Shown here: positions 7,227 to 15,142 of the stretch, in pieces
Layout: the number at the start of each line of letters is the position of its first letter
Numbering within the stretch: the stretch's first letter is position 1
Notes under the pieces: model-generated
Database searches by the model: none
Seen by the model: only the letters and a program-made list of their open reading frames with translations
What the model was told of the DNA's origin: nothing
Made by a program: the position numbers and the translations under genes
Assembly: GCA_003542295.1 (NCBI GenBank)
Contig: DPKX01000239.1
Span: 5,505 to 23,094 of the forward strand
Direction: 5' to 3'
DNA from: Candidatus Atribacter hydrocarboniphilus
GTDB lineage: Bacteria > Atribacterota > Atribacteria > Atribacterales > Atribacteraceae
Length of the DNA stretch: 17,590 bases

Positions 7227-8369
7227 TTATTTTAAATGATTGTATTTTTGAATAGATTGTTCAATCCGCTTCCCAATACCGGGATCCCGGCGGGTATCTA
7301 TATATTGACCCTCTTGGAGAGATAGAGCCGGAGCAATATATGAAATCACTATGAGCCCTTGCGAGCCCATTTTTTGAAATAATTGTTGGTAATAATGATC
7401 AATTCGATTATCCTCAAGATTAAAATCTCCGACCATATAAACCAGCTTTTTCTCGGCAAGCGCGTGACGAAGGCAAGCAGCTTCATCAAGATGATCTAAG
7501 GTGAGGTTATGAATAGCTTTCAACCCACGGGTTGAAAGAAAGTTTTCAATATGTTGGTTTGCACTACCACAAAAGTGAATAACCCCTCCCCCAAAAGCTT
7601 CAAGAACCTGACTATTATAAGGAACCACAAATTCCCGATAAAGATCTTTTCCAAAAATAACCGAATCGTCATCAGAAATCCAAACTCCCCCAATACCTCC
7701 AGGGATTTTTACACCTAATACATAGGCATCATCATCCCGGCTTTGACCAGCAATCTCTTTTTGAGCACGAATCCATTCAATCAAAGATTCAGTAACCAGT
7801 TGCATCAAATCATGAATCATCTCCGGATGATCATGCATCCAATAAATCATTTTATCGTATCCGATAATCTGCAAAGCAGTCGTCAATGGCCCCTGGCAAT
7901 CGGTCACCCCTACGGGAAAATCAGTGTTTTCTCTCATGTATCGGATCGTGTTGAGAACCCGAGGCATGAGACCATCTTTCAAAGGATTCGGCTTTTTTAA
8001 ATCTCGGATTTGCTGAACATCTCGAATGGTCGGCAAATCAACAGCCGGATCCATTTTGTCCAGGAATTTTACATCAATCCCAAAACCCGAGGCAAGAACG
8101 CCGGTTCCAAACCAGGGCATTAAAAAAGGAATATAAACATCATGGTACTCTCTCATATGGGTTTCAATTTTTTGTGCTTGGTAATTGGTCATGATTGAGG
8201 GATCTTCGCTACAATATCCATCGGGAATTTCATCCAATAAAGCACCGAACAACCAATAATTAACATCGTAAATAATATAAGGTGCTTCTTGGTTTTTAAA
8301 TTGAAATGCTTCCCTGATACGGTTTTCCGATTGAATATTTCTCTCCCGATATCTTTCTGAAGTATTCAT
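7227..8369 (-). CDS. Uroporphyrinogen decarboxylase-like (UroD superfamily) protein A
   Basis: A 380-residue cytoplasmic TIM-barrel protein of the UroD/MtaA superfamily, recognised by overall pattern. It has an N-terminal helix with RIREAFQFKN, a central VGVTDCQGPLTTALQIIGYDKMIYWMHDHPE segment, and HFCGSANQHI, where His265 and Cys267 match the zinc ligand pair of cobalamin-dependent methyltransferases such as MtaA and MtbA. I do not see a third cysteine in the usual C-terminal position. Heme synthesis is unlikely: there are no heme genes around, and it sits between a sugar permease and a sugar kinase. A role in methyl transfer or in processing the imported compound is inference. RBS AAGGAG precedes the ATG. 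Confidence 0.8.
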   Translation of the reverse strand: MNTSERYRERNIQSENRIREAFQFKNQEAPYIIYDVNYWLFGALLDEIPDGYCSEDPSIMTNYQAQKIETHMREYHDVYIPFLMPWFGTGVLASGFGIDVKFLDKMDPAVDLPTIRDVQQIRDLKKPNPLKDGLMPRVLNTIRYMRENTDFPVGVTDCQGPLTTALQIIGYDKMIYWMHDHPEMIHDLMQLVTESLIEWIRAQKEIAGQSRDDDAYVLGVKIPGGIGGVWISDDDSVIFGKDLYREFVVPYNSQVLEAFGGGVIHFCGSANQHIENFLSTRGLKAIHNLTLDHLDEAACLRHALAEKKLVYMVGDFNLEDNRIDHYYQQLFQKMGSQGLIVISYIAPALSLQEGQYIDTRRDPGIGKRIEQSIQKYNHLK

Positions 8370-8408
8370 TTATATTCTCCTTAAAGTTAGCTATTTTCCC
8401 ATAAATTT

Positions 8409-9389
8409 TTATAAAAGACCCTTTCTCTTTTTGCTTAAAGTATCAATCATTACTGCAACTAAAAGAGTTGTCCCAATAACAAAAGTATTCCAATAAACAT
8501 CTACCCCTAAAAGGGTAAGAGAATTTTGAATTAAAGCCATCAAAAGGGTTCCCAAGAAAGCTCCCGCAACCGTTCCTTCTCCACCCTGTAAACTAGCACC
8601 GCCAATAATAACCGCAGAAATAACCCTGAGCTCCAAACCGGTACCTGCCGATACCGATGCCGCTCCTAAGCGAGCGGTCATAATGATACCAGCAAACGCT
8701 GCCAATCCGCCAACAAGGGCATAATTAAATACTTTCATTTTACTAACATTAATTCCTGATAACAAAGCCGCTCTTTCATTGCCACCAATATAATAATTTT
8801 GTCGAAAGAATTGAGATTTTCGCAGTAAAAAATCTCCTATAATAACCAAAATAATGGCGATTAGAATTGGATACTGAACATTGAAAAACTTACCTTGACC
8901 TAATATTTTAAAAGAATCAGGAAGACCAGTAATATTTTTCCCTTTGGTTATCACCAACAAGAGGCCTCGAACTAAATTAAGCATTCCTAAAGTCGTAATG
9001 AATGGATTTATCCCAATTTTTGATATAATCAAGCCATTACCCATACCAATTAAAACTCCTAAGCCTATTCCTACCATAATTGCTAAAATAACTGGTGTTC
9101 CCCTAACCATCAGCATTGCTGCCATTGCCCCGGTAAAACCAACAGTTGAACCTACAGACATATCGAATCCGCCTGAAACCATTAAAACTGTCATTCCAAT
9201 AGCAATGATACTTTCGATCGCTAGGCTTAAAAGAGTAGCCAGGATATTTCCTGAAGTAAAGAATATCGGTGACAATATAGTCATAAGGATTACAGCACCA
9301 ATAATAATAAATAAAATCATGAATTCATGAATTTCAGTTAAGCTTCGCCATAGGTTTCGATGGTTTTTGGTTTGCTCTCGTTGACTCAT
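8409..9389 (-). CDS. Sugar ABC transporter permease (RbsC-type)
   Basis: Single membrane subunit of the second importer, 326 residues, BPD_transp_2 family. After a charged N-terminus (about 1-22) it is a chain of hydrophobic helices with GGFDMSVG at 73-80, the loop IGGNERAALLSGI, and a C-terminal IIGGASLQGGEGT block. All three motifs are closer to textbook RbsC than in the two permeases of the other operon. Because only one permease gene accompanies this ATPase and binding protein, a homodimeric channel is expected. The ATG follows AAAGGAG, and the gene starts 24 nt after the ATPase gene ends. Confidence 0.92.
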   Translation of the reverse strand: MSQREQTKNHRNLWRSLTEIHEFMILFIIIGAVILMTILSPIFFTSGNILATLLSLAIESIIAIGMTVLMVSGGFDMSVGSTVGFTGAMAAMLMVRGTPVILAIMVGIGLGVLIGMGNGLIISKIGINPFITTLGMLNLVRGLLLVITKGKNITGLPDSFKILGQGKFFNVQYPILIAIILVIIGDFLLRKSQFFRQNYYIGGNERAALLSGINVSKMKVFNYALVGGLAAFAGIIMTARLGAASVSAGTGLELRVISAVIIGGASLQGGEGTVAGAFLGTLLMALIQNSLTLLGVDVYWNTFVIGTTLLVAVMIDTLSKKRKGLL

Positions 9390-9413
9390 TCGATTTCTCC
9401 TTTATTGGTTTTC

Positions 9414-10928
9414 TCAAGTTAGTATGTTCACTTTTCCTACACCTGTAGCACAAGTAATGACTCTTTCTTCGGTTGCTTCATTTTGATTAAATTCTCCAAC
9501 AATACGTCCACCCCTCATTACCAGAATGCGATCACTTACACCTAAAACTTCTGGTAAATCAGATGATATCATAACAATTCCAACACCTGATAAGGTTAAG
9601 TCTCGCATAATTTTATAGATTTCTCTTCGGGCTCCTACATCGACCCCTCGGGTCGGTTCATCAACAATTAAGACTTTCGGATTAATCCCTACCCACATAG
9701 ATAACAATACTTTCTGCTGATTACCACCTGATAGGTTTCTGACTTTTTGAAAAATTGTTGGAGTAATAATTTTAAATTGTTTTTGTGATTGTTCAGCAAA
9801 AGAAGTTATTTTACTTTCATCAAGAATATTCATACCCTTTATAAATCGTTTCATATCAGGCGCTATCAAGTTTTCTCGGTAACTCATTTTTAAAAAAAGC
9901 CCCTGTTGTTTTCTGTCCTCTGTTAAGTAGGCAATCCCTTCTTGGATGGCATCGCCGGGAGAATGTATTGACAAAACCTTCCCATTAAGTCTTATACTTC
10001 CCTCAGAAAATGGCTCTAAGCCAAATATTGCTCTGGCTAATTCTGTCCTTCCCGCCCCAACTAATCCAGCTACTCCTAATATTTCTCCTCTTTTCAAGGA
10101 AAAAGATACTTCGGTAAAAACCCCATCTTGAGAGAGATTTTCGACCTGAAAATATTCCTCACCAATTTTTGAATTCCGATCTCCATACATATTTTGAATT
10201 TCTCTACCTACCATGAGTTTTACAACCTGTTCCTCGTTTACTTCAGAAATGTTCCGAGTATCAATATATTTTCCATCCCTAAAAATAGTTACCCGATCAG
10301 CAATTTCAAATATTTCTTGAAGATGATGAGAAATATAAACAAATGATACTCCTTTTTCTTTTAAAAGCTTAATATTCTTAAATAGAAGTTTGGTTTCTAT
10401 CTGGGTTAACGAAGAAGTTGGTTCATCCAGTATGAGAACTTTTGGATTATAGGAAATTGCTTTAAGAATTTCAACGACTTGCTGCTCAGCAACCGACAGT
10501 TCTTTTACTGGAGTACGAGGGTCAATCTCCAAATTAAAATATTTTAAAACCTCAGATGTTTTTTGATACAAAAGATTCCAATCAACCAATTTCATACGCT
10601 TAAGAGGTTGACGATTGGCAAAAATATTTTCAGCGATAGAAAGGTTCTGTACTAAGCTCAATTCCTGATAAACAACGCTTATTCCCTCCTGAGATGCATG
10701 GTAAGGGTTTTGTAATTTAACTTTTTTCCCTTCTATGAATACATCTCCACTATCAGGTTTATACACTCCTCCTAAGATGTGCATTAAAGTACTTTTCCCA
10801 GCTCCATTTTCCCCTACCAGGGCATGGACTTCACCCTTCTGTAGTTGAAGCTGAATTCTATCAAGAGCTCGCACTCCAGGAAAGTTTTTTACGATATCTC
10901 GTGCTTCTAAAATTATTAATTTATCCAT
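9414..10928 (-). CDS. Sugar ABC transporter ATP-binding protein, two-domain (RbsA/MglA-type)
   Basis: Energising subunit of the second importer, 504 residues from the chosen ATG. Domain 1 has Walker A GENGAGKST at 39-47, the family signature LSVAEQQ, Walker B ILDEPTSSL and a switch histidine in YISHH. Domain 2 has the usual degenerate P-loop (GLVGAGRTE), LSGGNQQK at 399-406, and an intact Walker B with VDEPTRGVDVG (Asp423, Glu424), unlike the + operon ATPase. I took the ATG at 10926-10928, five nt after GGAGG; an in-frame TTG four codons earlier overlaps that ribosome binding site. A hairpin separates it from the binding-protein gene upstream. Confidence 0.93.
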   Translation of the reverse strand: MDKLIILEARDIVKNFPGVRALDRIQLQLQKGEVHALVGENGAGKSTLMHILGGVYKPDSGDVFIEGKKVKLQNPYHASQEGISVVYQELSLVQNLSIAENIFANRQPLKRMKLVDWNLLYQKTSEVLKYFNLEIDPRTPVKELSVAEQQVVEILKAISYNPKVLILDEPTSSLTQIETKLLFKNIKLLKEKGVSFVYISHHLQEIFEIADRVTIFRDGKYIDTRNISEVNEEQVVKLMVGREIQNMYGDRNSKIGEEYFQVENLSQDGVFTEVSFSLKRGEILGVAGLVGAGRTELARAIFGLEPFSEGSIRLNGKVLSIHSPGDAIQEGIAYLTEDRKQQGLFLKMSYRENLIAPDMKRFIKGMNILDESKITSFAEQSQKQFKIITPTIFQKVRNLSGGNQQKVLLSMWVGINPKVLIVDEPTRGVDVGARREIYKIMRDLTLSGVGIVMISSDLPEVLGVSDRILVMRGGRIVGEFNQNEATEERVITCATGVGKVNILT

Positions 10929-10996
10929 GAATTCCTCCAATAACGCTGAGTATCACTAATATTCCTGCGCTCTCTCCTCAATTGAATAAATAACCA

Positions 10997-11044
10997 ATAA
11001 TCATAAAGGAGCGTGATAATGGCTACACGCTCCTTTATGATTAT
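10997..11044 (-). promoter_or_regulatory. Perfect 19-bp hairpin between binding-protein and ATPase genes
   Basis: ATAATCATAAAGGAGCGTG at 10997-11015 and its exact complement at 11026-11044 leave a 10-nt loop. On the transcribed - strand it starts 20 nt after the binding-protein stop and lies 68 nt before the ATPase ATG. The sequence that follows (TGGTTATTTATTC) is only moderately U-rich, so a leaky terminator or a 3' stabiliser are both possible. It sits at the same place as the hairpin of the + operon but shares no sequence with it, so the position rather than the sequence is conserved. Confidence 0.75.
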
Positions 11045-11064
11045 CAATTTATCTTTGGTTATAC

Positions 11065-12036
11065 TTAATCTCTCATAAAATATTCATAATTCGATTCATC
11101 TACAATAACAACACCAGTATCTATAACAGCTGGGGCTCCTGAGATCTTAGCTTTTACATTATCGCTGGAAATTGGAATGTCGTAATTATAAAGATTAAAT
11201 AGAATCTGAGTGCCGTAAAATGGCATTAAAGCGGTCTGCTGAGCGACCGATGCTGAAATGATCCCGTCTTTAATGTATTCTAAAACATCATTTCCTCTAT
11301 CCATGGAAACAATCTTAACCTGACCCGCTTTCCCGGCTTCATTAACCGCAGTAGCAGCTCCAGCCCCACCAGCTGCTTCAACACAGCCAATACCAGCTAA
11401 GTCTGGGTATTTTTGAAGAAGAGCTGCAGCAGCTTGAGCAGCAACTGTTGGATCCGACTGAGTATCAGCAATTTGTACTATCTCAATATCAGGATATTGA
11501 GCCAAAGAATCTTTATATCCAACAATTCGCTCTTCAAGGTTCGATTGGCCTGGTCTGGTCATAATTGCTACTTTCCCTTTTTCGCCGACGAGAGAAGCAA
11601 GTTTCTTACCCCCTTCAAAGCCTGCCTGATAATTACCAGTTCCAACAAAGGCAATTCTTTTTGAACCTGGTAAATCAGCATCAAGTGTAACAACTGGGAT
11701 ACCAGCATCAATAGCTTTATCGACTATTGCGTCGAGTGAAGGCTCAAAACCGACTACCAATATCCCCTGGGGTTTTTTGGCAATGGCTTGTTCAAATGCG
11801 GTGATCATGGCTGCCATATCAAAATCAGCCGGTCCAACATACTCAGTTTTTACTCCCAAATACTTTCCAGCTAATTCCATTCCTAATTTATGATCATAAA
11901 AATAATCTAAGCTTCCTAATGCTGAAACTTCAATATAAAGTTGTTCAGAAATTGGTAATTTTTCTTCAGCAAACGTCGGAACTATGAAACTGAAAACACA
12001 TGCTGTTACCATGATAAAAAGCATCATCTTTTTCAT
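11065..12036 (-). CDS. Sugar ABC transporter substrate-binding protein (RbsB-type)
   Basis: Exported binding protein of the second importer, 323 residues. A signal peptide with two lysines, a hydrophobic core and a TFA site ends at residue 23. The mature protein is a typical Peripla_BP_4 ribose/inositol-type binder with ADFDMAAMITAFEQAIAKKP, ILVVGFEPS, GIPVVTLDADLP, FVGTGNYQAG and the hinge-side stretch VKIVSMDRGNDVLEYI. No lipobox is seen. AGGTGG lies 8 nt before the ATG at 12034-12036; an in-frame GTG four codons earlier overlaps that site and is rejected. A further Shine-Dalgarno-like site lies about 60 nt upstream. It is followed by a long hairpin, then the ATPase gene. The ligand is unknown. 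Confidence 0.92.
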   Translation of the reverse strand: MKKMMLFIMVTACVFSFIVPTFAEEKLPISEQLYIEVSALGSLDYFYDHKLGMELAGKYLGVKTEYVGPADFDMAAMITAFEQAIAKKPQGILVVGFEPSLDAIVDKAIDAGIPVVTLDADLPGSKRIAFVGTGNYQAGFEGGKKLASLVGEKGKVAIMTRPGQSNLEERIVGYKDSLAQYPDIEIVQIADTQSDPTVAAQAAAALLQKYPDLAGIGCVEAAGGAGAATAVNEAGKAGQVKIVSMDRGNDVLEYIKDGIISASVAQQTALMPFYGTQILFNLYNYDIPISSDNVKAKISGAPAVIDTGVVIVDESNYEYFMRD

Positions 12037-12096
12037 GTTCTTTTCCACCTCGATTTATTTTTTTTTAAAAACTGAACATTTTAAATTATTCAGATT

Positions 12097-12105
12097 CCAC
12101 CTCCC
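12097..12105 (-). promoter_or_regulatory. Isolated Shine-Dalgarno-like site in the binding-protein leader
   Basis: The - strand reads GGGAGGTGG here, about 60 nt upstream of the binding-protein ATG. No ATG, GTG or TTG at proper distance opens a useful frame; a GTG inside the site stops after four codons. It parallels the isolated perfect site in the leader of the other binding-protein gene, and may bind ribosomes to protect the mRNA 5' end. Confidence 0.35.
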
Positions 12106-12117
12106 AACTCTATTTTT

Positions 12118-12152
12118 ATCATAATAACAAATATTAATTAAATGATTTGCAA
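12118..12152 (-). promoter_or_regulatory. Weak candidate promoter of the second sugar importer
   Basis: On the - strand TTGCAA (12152-12147) is followed after 17 bp by TGTTAT (12129-12124). A better -10 hexamer, TATGAT (12123-12118), comes just after but at poor spacing from that -35. The stretch 12106-12212 is very AT-rich, so chance matches are likely. A promoter somewhere in this 176-nt gap is plausible because it is the longest gap in the - strand block. Confidence 0.28.
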
Positions 12153-12212
12153 ATTATTTACATTTTAAGAAAAACAATATTGCTTATTGAATTATCCATC
12201 CAGTTTACTATT

Positions 12213-13478
12213 TTAACGATTTTCTTGAAAGGCCTCAAAAAAAGCGAGTAAATTTTCTACTGGAATTTTTGCTTGAATATTATGGACATTAGCAAAAACA
12301 AACCCTCCATTAGGTTTGAAGGTATTTATCAAATATCTGACTTCTTGACGAACATCCTCAGGAGAACCAAAAGGAAGAGTTGATTGAGGATTCACTCCTC
12401 CTCCCCAAAATGTAAAGTCTGAACCAAAATGTTCTTTAAGCTCTTTTGGATCCATTTTGGCTGCAGAAACTTGCACTGGATTAAGAATATCAAAACCCGC
12501 CTCTTTCAAATCAGGAAGAAGATCAAATACTGAGCCACAGGTATGGATGAATGCTTTCCACTGAGTATTTTGGTGAATCCATTCATTCATTGCTTGGTGA
12601 TAAGGTTTAAAGAGTTCTCGATAAAGGGCTGGTGAAATAAATGGACAATTCTGGGATCCAAAATCAGTCCCCGATAGGACGATAACCTGAATTCTCTCAC
12701 CAACAGCTTCATAAAATAATTTAAGATTCTTTAAACCAATTTCAGTCATCCGAGAAAATACCTCTTTTAAAAAATCCTTACGAGTCATGAGGGAAACATA
12801 CCACTCCTCAACGTCTCTAATTCCTTGAGGATTTTTCATGCCTGGTCCAGGGACCAAAGCAATATCACCTAAGTTAGTTCCTGGTACTCCACCAAAAACC
12901 ACAGCACGGTCAGTTTCCTCGTAGAGTCTTTTTGCCTCTTTTTCATAGTAAGCCAGGTCTTCTCCGCTCATAATCGAATATTCTTCTACTTGGTCTTCCA
13001 CTTTCAGCTTCGATTCATCATCAATTGGCTTTTGCCGAATAATAGAATCATGATAAAAGCCATCTTTCGGCATTCTCATTGAGGCAGGTACCGAACGATC
13101 ACCTTCAGGATACTGAAGGATATCACCATTCGGTTCTGGTATAGTATTAAATTTCTCCGGAACCAAAACTGGTGTCCCATCAAAAAAAGTCCACGGTTTC
13201 CAATTTTCATTTTTAAAACTAAAGAAATTTTTGATAGATGGTAATGGAACGGTATCAATTCCCAATACATCCCGGAGATCATCGTCTACTTCCCCTAGCA
13301 TTTGAAAGGGATCATAGACTTTCACTGGTTCATTATCCTTAATTAATCCCAAGGATACTTTGAGCTTATGAAGACTGCTTACATGAATACCACTGATGAG
13401 CGTTGACCCCAAATCCAAAGGAACTTTGTCTGGAGTTTGGTGATTGATTGCGGCTAAAACTCTCTCTCGAGAAGTCAT
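12213..13478 (-). CDS. Uroporphyrinogen decarboxylase-like (UroD superfamily) protein B
   Basis: A 421-residue cytoplasmic protein whose start (MTSRERVLAAINHQTPDKVPLDLG) is the hallmark N-terminus of UroD-like proteins. It has HTCGS with His312 and Cys314 in the place of methyltransferase zinc ligands, a FWGGGVNPQSTLPFGSPEDV stretch, and a C-terminal GGFVFANVHNIQAKIP. There His399 stands where MtaA/MtbA-type enzymes have their third ligand, a cysteine. Relatives include enzymes moving methyl groups from corrinoid proteins to coenzyme M or tetrahydrofolate, but many are uncharacterised. True heme decarboxylation is improbable here. RBS AAGGAGG precedes the ATG. It lies between the acyl reductase-like gene (44 nt) and the sugar importer (176 nt), and could belong to either group. 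Confidence 0.85.
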   Translation of the reverse strand: MTSRERVLAAINHQTPDKVPLDLGSTLISGIHVSSLHKLKVSLGLIKDNEPVKVYDPFQMLGEVDDDLRDVLGIDTVPLPSIKNFFSFKNENWKPWTFFDGTPVLVPEKFNTIPEPNGDILQYPEGDRSVPASMRMPKDGFYHDSIIRQKPIDDESKLKVEDQVEEYSIMSGEDLAYYEKEAKRLYEETDRAVVFGGVPGTNLGDIALVPGPGMKNPQGIRDVEEWYVSLMTRKDFLKEVFSRMTEIGLKNLKLFYEAVGERIQVIVLSGTDFGSQNCPFISPALYRELFKPYHQAMNEWIHQNTQWKAFIHTCGSVFDLLPDLKEAGFDILNPVQVSAAKMDPKELKEHFGSDFTFWGGGVNPQSTLPFGSPEDVRQEVRYLINTFKPNGGFVFANVHNIQAKIPVENLLAFFEAFQENR

Positions 13479-13522
13479 ATTAATTATCCTCCTTATTAAT
13501 TTTTCTGAAACCCATTCATGAA

Positions 13523-14587
13523 TTAAATAGCTTTTTTAATCATCTCGATTTCTTCATCGGTCAATTCTTTATCAAAGCTACGAATTCCTGATACCTTAAA
13601 ACCATGTTTTAAGGCAAGATTACTTATTTCTTTCACACGTTCAACTTGGACTTCTTTACCAAGAGTATAATCTTCAAATCGACCTTCCAGGGTAAGGATC
13701 ATTGTCTCTGACATACAGGCATAAGCTTTACCTGGTGGATATCCAAAGTCCATTCCAAAATCAGGTTTTCCAGGTACATCAACGATTCCACCTTCAATAA
13801 CTAAAATATCCTTTCGGGATTCCATAATCTCTTTAGCTACATTTCGAGGCCTTGATACATCACAAACTACAGCACCCCTTTCAATCCAATGGCTTTGAAC
13901 TATGGTATCAATCGTCGATGTCACGGTTAATATAATCCGACACCCTTTTATTCCTGGTTCGATTTCAGTAAATCCTTTCACTGGGTAATGGGAAAATTGC
14001 TCAACTTCCCGCTGAATATTGCTCACTTTTTCTGGATCACGTCCTATTACCCTAACTTTCTTTTTTTCTTGAGCTAAAATAAGAGCACAAGCTCTTCCGA
14101 TCGAACCAGTAGCACCAACTATTGCGTACTCTTCACTATTAAAGTCTAATGACATCTTTTGGGCTGCAATCATAGTAGCTTCCAGAGCCGTTGCCACGGT
14201 ATAACTATTACCGGTGGTAACGGCAATAGTTAAGCCTTTTTTGGGGGTAATTCCTCCATCACCAGCTACTGATGTAAAAGCACCTAAACCAATAATTTTA
14301 GCTCCGAGCTTTTCCGCCAATAAACCACATTTATGGATTTGCTTCGAAACAAAAGTAAATGGGTATTCAATGAGAACCCTTGAAGTCATAGGAAGGCCCA
14401 CAAACCACCCTTGGATTTCTTTTCCAGTCGCCTGTGAGCGAACTCCGGTAACATGGGATAAAACAAACGGCGATATGTGAGAGGCGAGGTATTCAACCGA
14501 CCGGTTAGGCAACAAACGGAGGAATTTTTTATAATCTTTGATATCTTGAGCATCCATAGCATGAATAATAAAAGCAAAGCTATCCAC
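13523..14587 (-). CDS. Long-chain acyl-[acyl-carrier-protein] reductase-like oxidoreductase
   Basis: It resembles cyanobacterial acyl-ACP reductase (AAR), which reduces fatty acyl-ACP to fatty aldehyde with NADPH. Numbered from the GTG at 14585-14587 (354 residues): an N-terminal IIGLGAFTSVAG segment parallels AAR's LGGFSSI, TTGNSYTVATA parallels TTGNTHTAY, and GATGSIG at 158-164 is the dinucleotide-binding loop. GGIVDVPG and YACMSETMILTLEG parallel GGVVEHC and FACFAEAMLLEFEG; Cys291 thus lines up with AAR's acyl-accepting cysteine. The alignment is from memory. The GTG follows GAAGGTGAT at better spacing than the adjoining TTG. It lies 94 nt after the SRPBCC gene, in a cluster with an aminotransferase. 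Databases may call it a shikimate or semialdehyde dehydrogenase; no aldehyde-deformylating oxygenase is nearby. Confidence 0.78.
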   Translation of the reverse strand: MDSFAFIIHAMDAQDIKDYKKFLRLLPNRSVEYLASHISPFVLSHVTGVRSQATGKEIQGWFVGLPMTSRVLIEYPFTFVSKQIHKCGLLAEKLGAKIIGLGAFTSVAGDGGITPKKGLTIAVTTGNSYTVATALEATMIAAQKMSLDFNSEEYAIVGATGSIGRACALILAQEKKKVRVIGRDPEKVSNIQREVEQFSHYPVKGFTEIEPGIKGCRIILTVTSTIDTIVQSHWIERGAVVCDVSRPRNVAKEIMESRKDILVIEGGIVDVPGKPDFGMDFGYPPGKAYACMSETMILTLEGRFEDYTLGKEVQVERVKEISNLALKHGFKVSGIRSFDKELTDEEIEMIKKAI

Positions 14588-14638
14588 CAAATCACCTTCT
14601 ATTTTAATAATACAGTAACCAGTGCGATAAAAATGATT

Positions 14639-14676
14639 CCATCCTGAGCCTTCGCATTCCGAAGTGGTGAGGATCT
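14639..14676. repeat. Small imperfect-palindrome intergenic repeat
   Basis: The stretch begins CCATCCTGAGCCTTCG and ends GAGGATCTT. ATCCT (14641-14645) pairs with AGGAT (14670-14674) and TTCG (14651-14654) with CGAA (14660-14663), with partial pairing between. The form, ATCCTGA followed by an inner palindrome and GATCT, resembles widespread dispersed REP-like elements and shares the TCCTGA word with the repeat near the window's left end. It occupies the only sizeable gap inside the 13523-16405 gene group. Confidence 0.45.
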
Positions 14677-14684
14677 TATTTTTA

Positions 14685-15137
14685 TCAAGCTGGATTTTGC
14701 TGTTGATCGATCATTTGTTTTAAGGCTTTTAACATTGCTTGAACATTTTCTAACATTTTCTTTTTAAGAAAAGCATTGATCAATGCCCCTACCAGAGGCA
14801 GTCCTAAATCATATTCAAGCTCAAGTTCTACTCTCGTTTCATTATCGGACAATGGAATAAACTTCCAAACACCCTGGTAGACCTTAAAATCTCCTTCTAA
14901 AATGGCAAAACGACATTCTTTATTTACCCCATCCCATATATCTCGCTCAGTCCACTTTATCTCACGACCTTGAAAGCTACCTTTCCAAAAACTATCAACT
15001 TCATTCATATTTTTTTGAAGGATTTTCACTTCTTTAATATCCGGAAGAAACTCTGCTAATTTTTCGATATTCTGAGCTTCAAGAAAAACTTTTTCGGCTG
15101 ATTGTTGCACAATAATAACATCATTCACTTTTCCCAT
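14685..15137 (-). CDS. SRPBCC (START/COQ10-like) ligand-binding protein
   Basis: A 150-residue cytoplasmic protein of the SRPBCC superfamily (polyketide cyclase/COQ10/Bet v1 fold), which forms a deep hydrophobic pocket for lipids or other non-polar ligands. The family start is visible (DVIIVQQSAEKVFLEAQNIEKLAEFLPDIKEVKIL), followed by alternating strands (KWTERDIWDG, CRFAILEG, GVWKFIPLSDNETRVELELEYDLG) and the long C-terminal helix that closes the pocket. Catalytic activity cannot be predicted. The gene starts 5 nt after the aminotransferase stop, and its ribosome binding site AGGAGGG lies inside the end of that gene, so the two are tightly coupled. Between an aminotransferase and a fatty-acyl reductase-like gene, a lipid carrier role is reasonable inference. 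Confidence 0.82.
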   Translation of the reverse strand: MGKVNDVIIVQQSAEKVFLEAQNIEKLAEFLPDIKEVKILQKNMNEVDSFWKGSFQGREIKWTERDIWDGVNKECRFAILEGDFKVYQGVWKFIPLSDNETRVELELEYDLGLPLVGALINAFLKKKMLENVQAMLKALKQMIDQQQNPA

Positions 15138-15142
15138 GGCTT

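Noticed and set aside
8944..9330. 128-codon + strand frame
   Set aside because: Lies wholly inside the permease gene on the opposite strand; low-complexity Ile/Pro/Thr composition is typical of an antisense shadow of a membrane protein.
10929..10940. TTG start extending the second ATPase by four codons
   Set aside because: The TTG overlaps the GGAGG that serves the ATG at 10928.
12037..12048. GTG start extending the second binding protein by four codons
   Set aside because: The GTG lies inside the AGGTGG ribosome binding site of the ATG at 12036.
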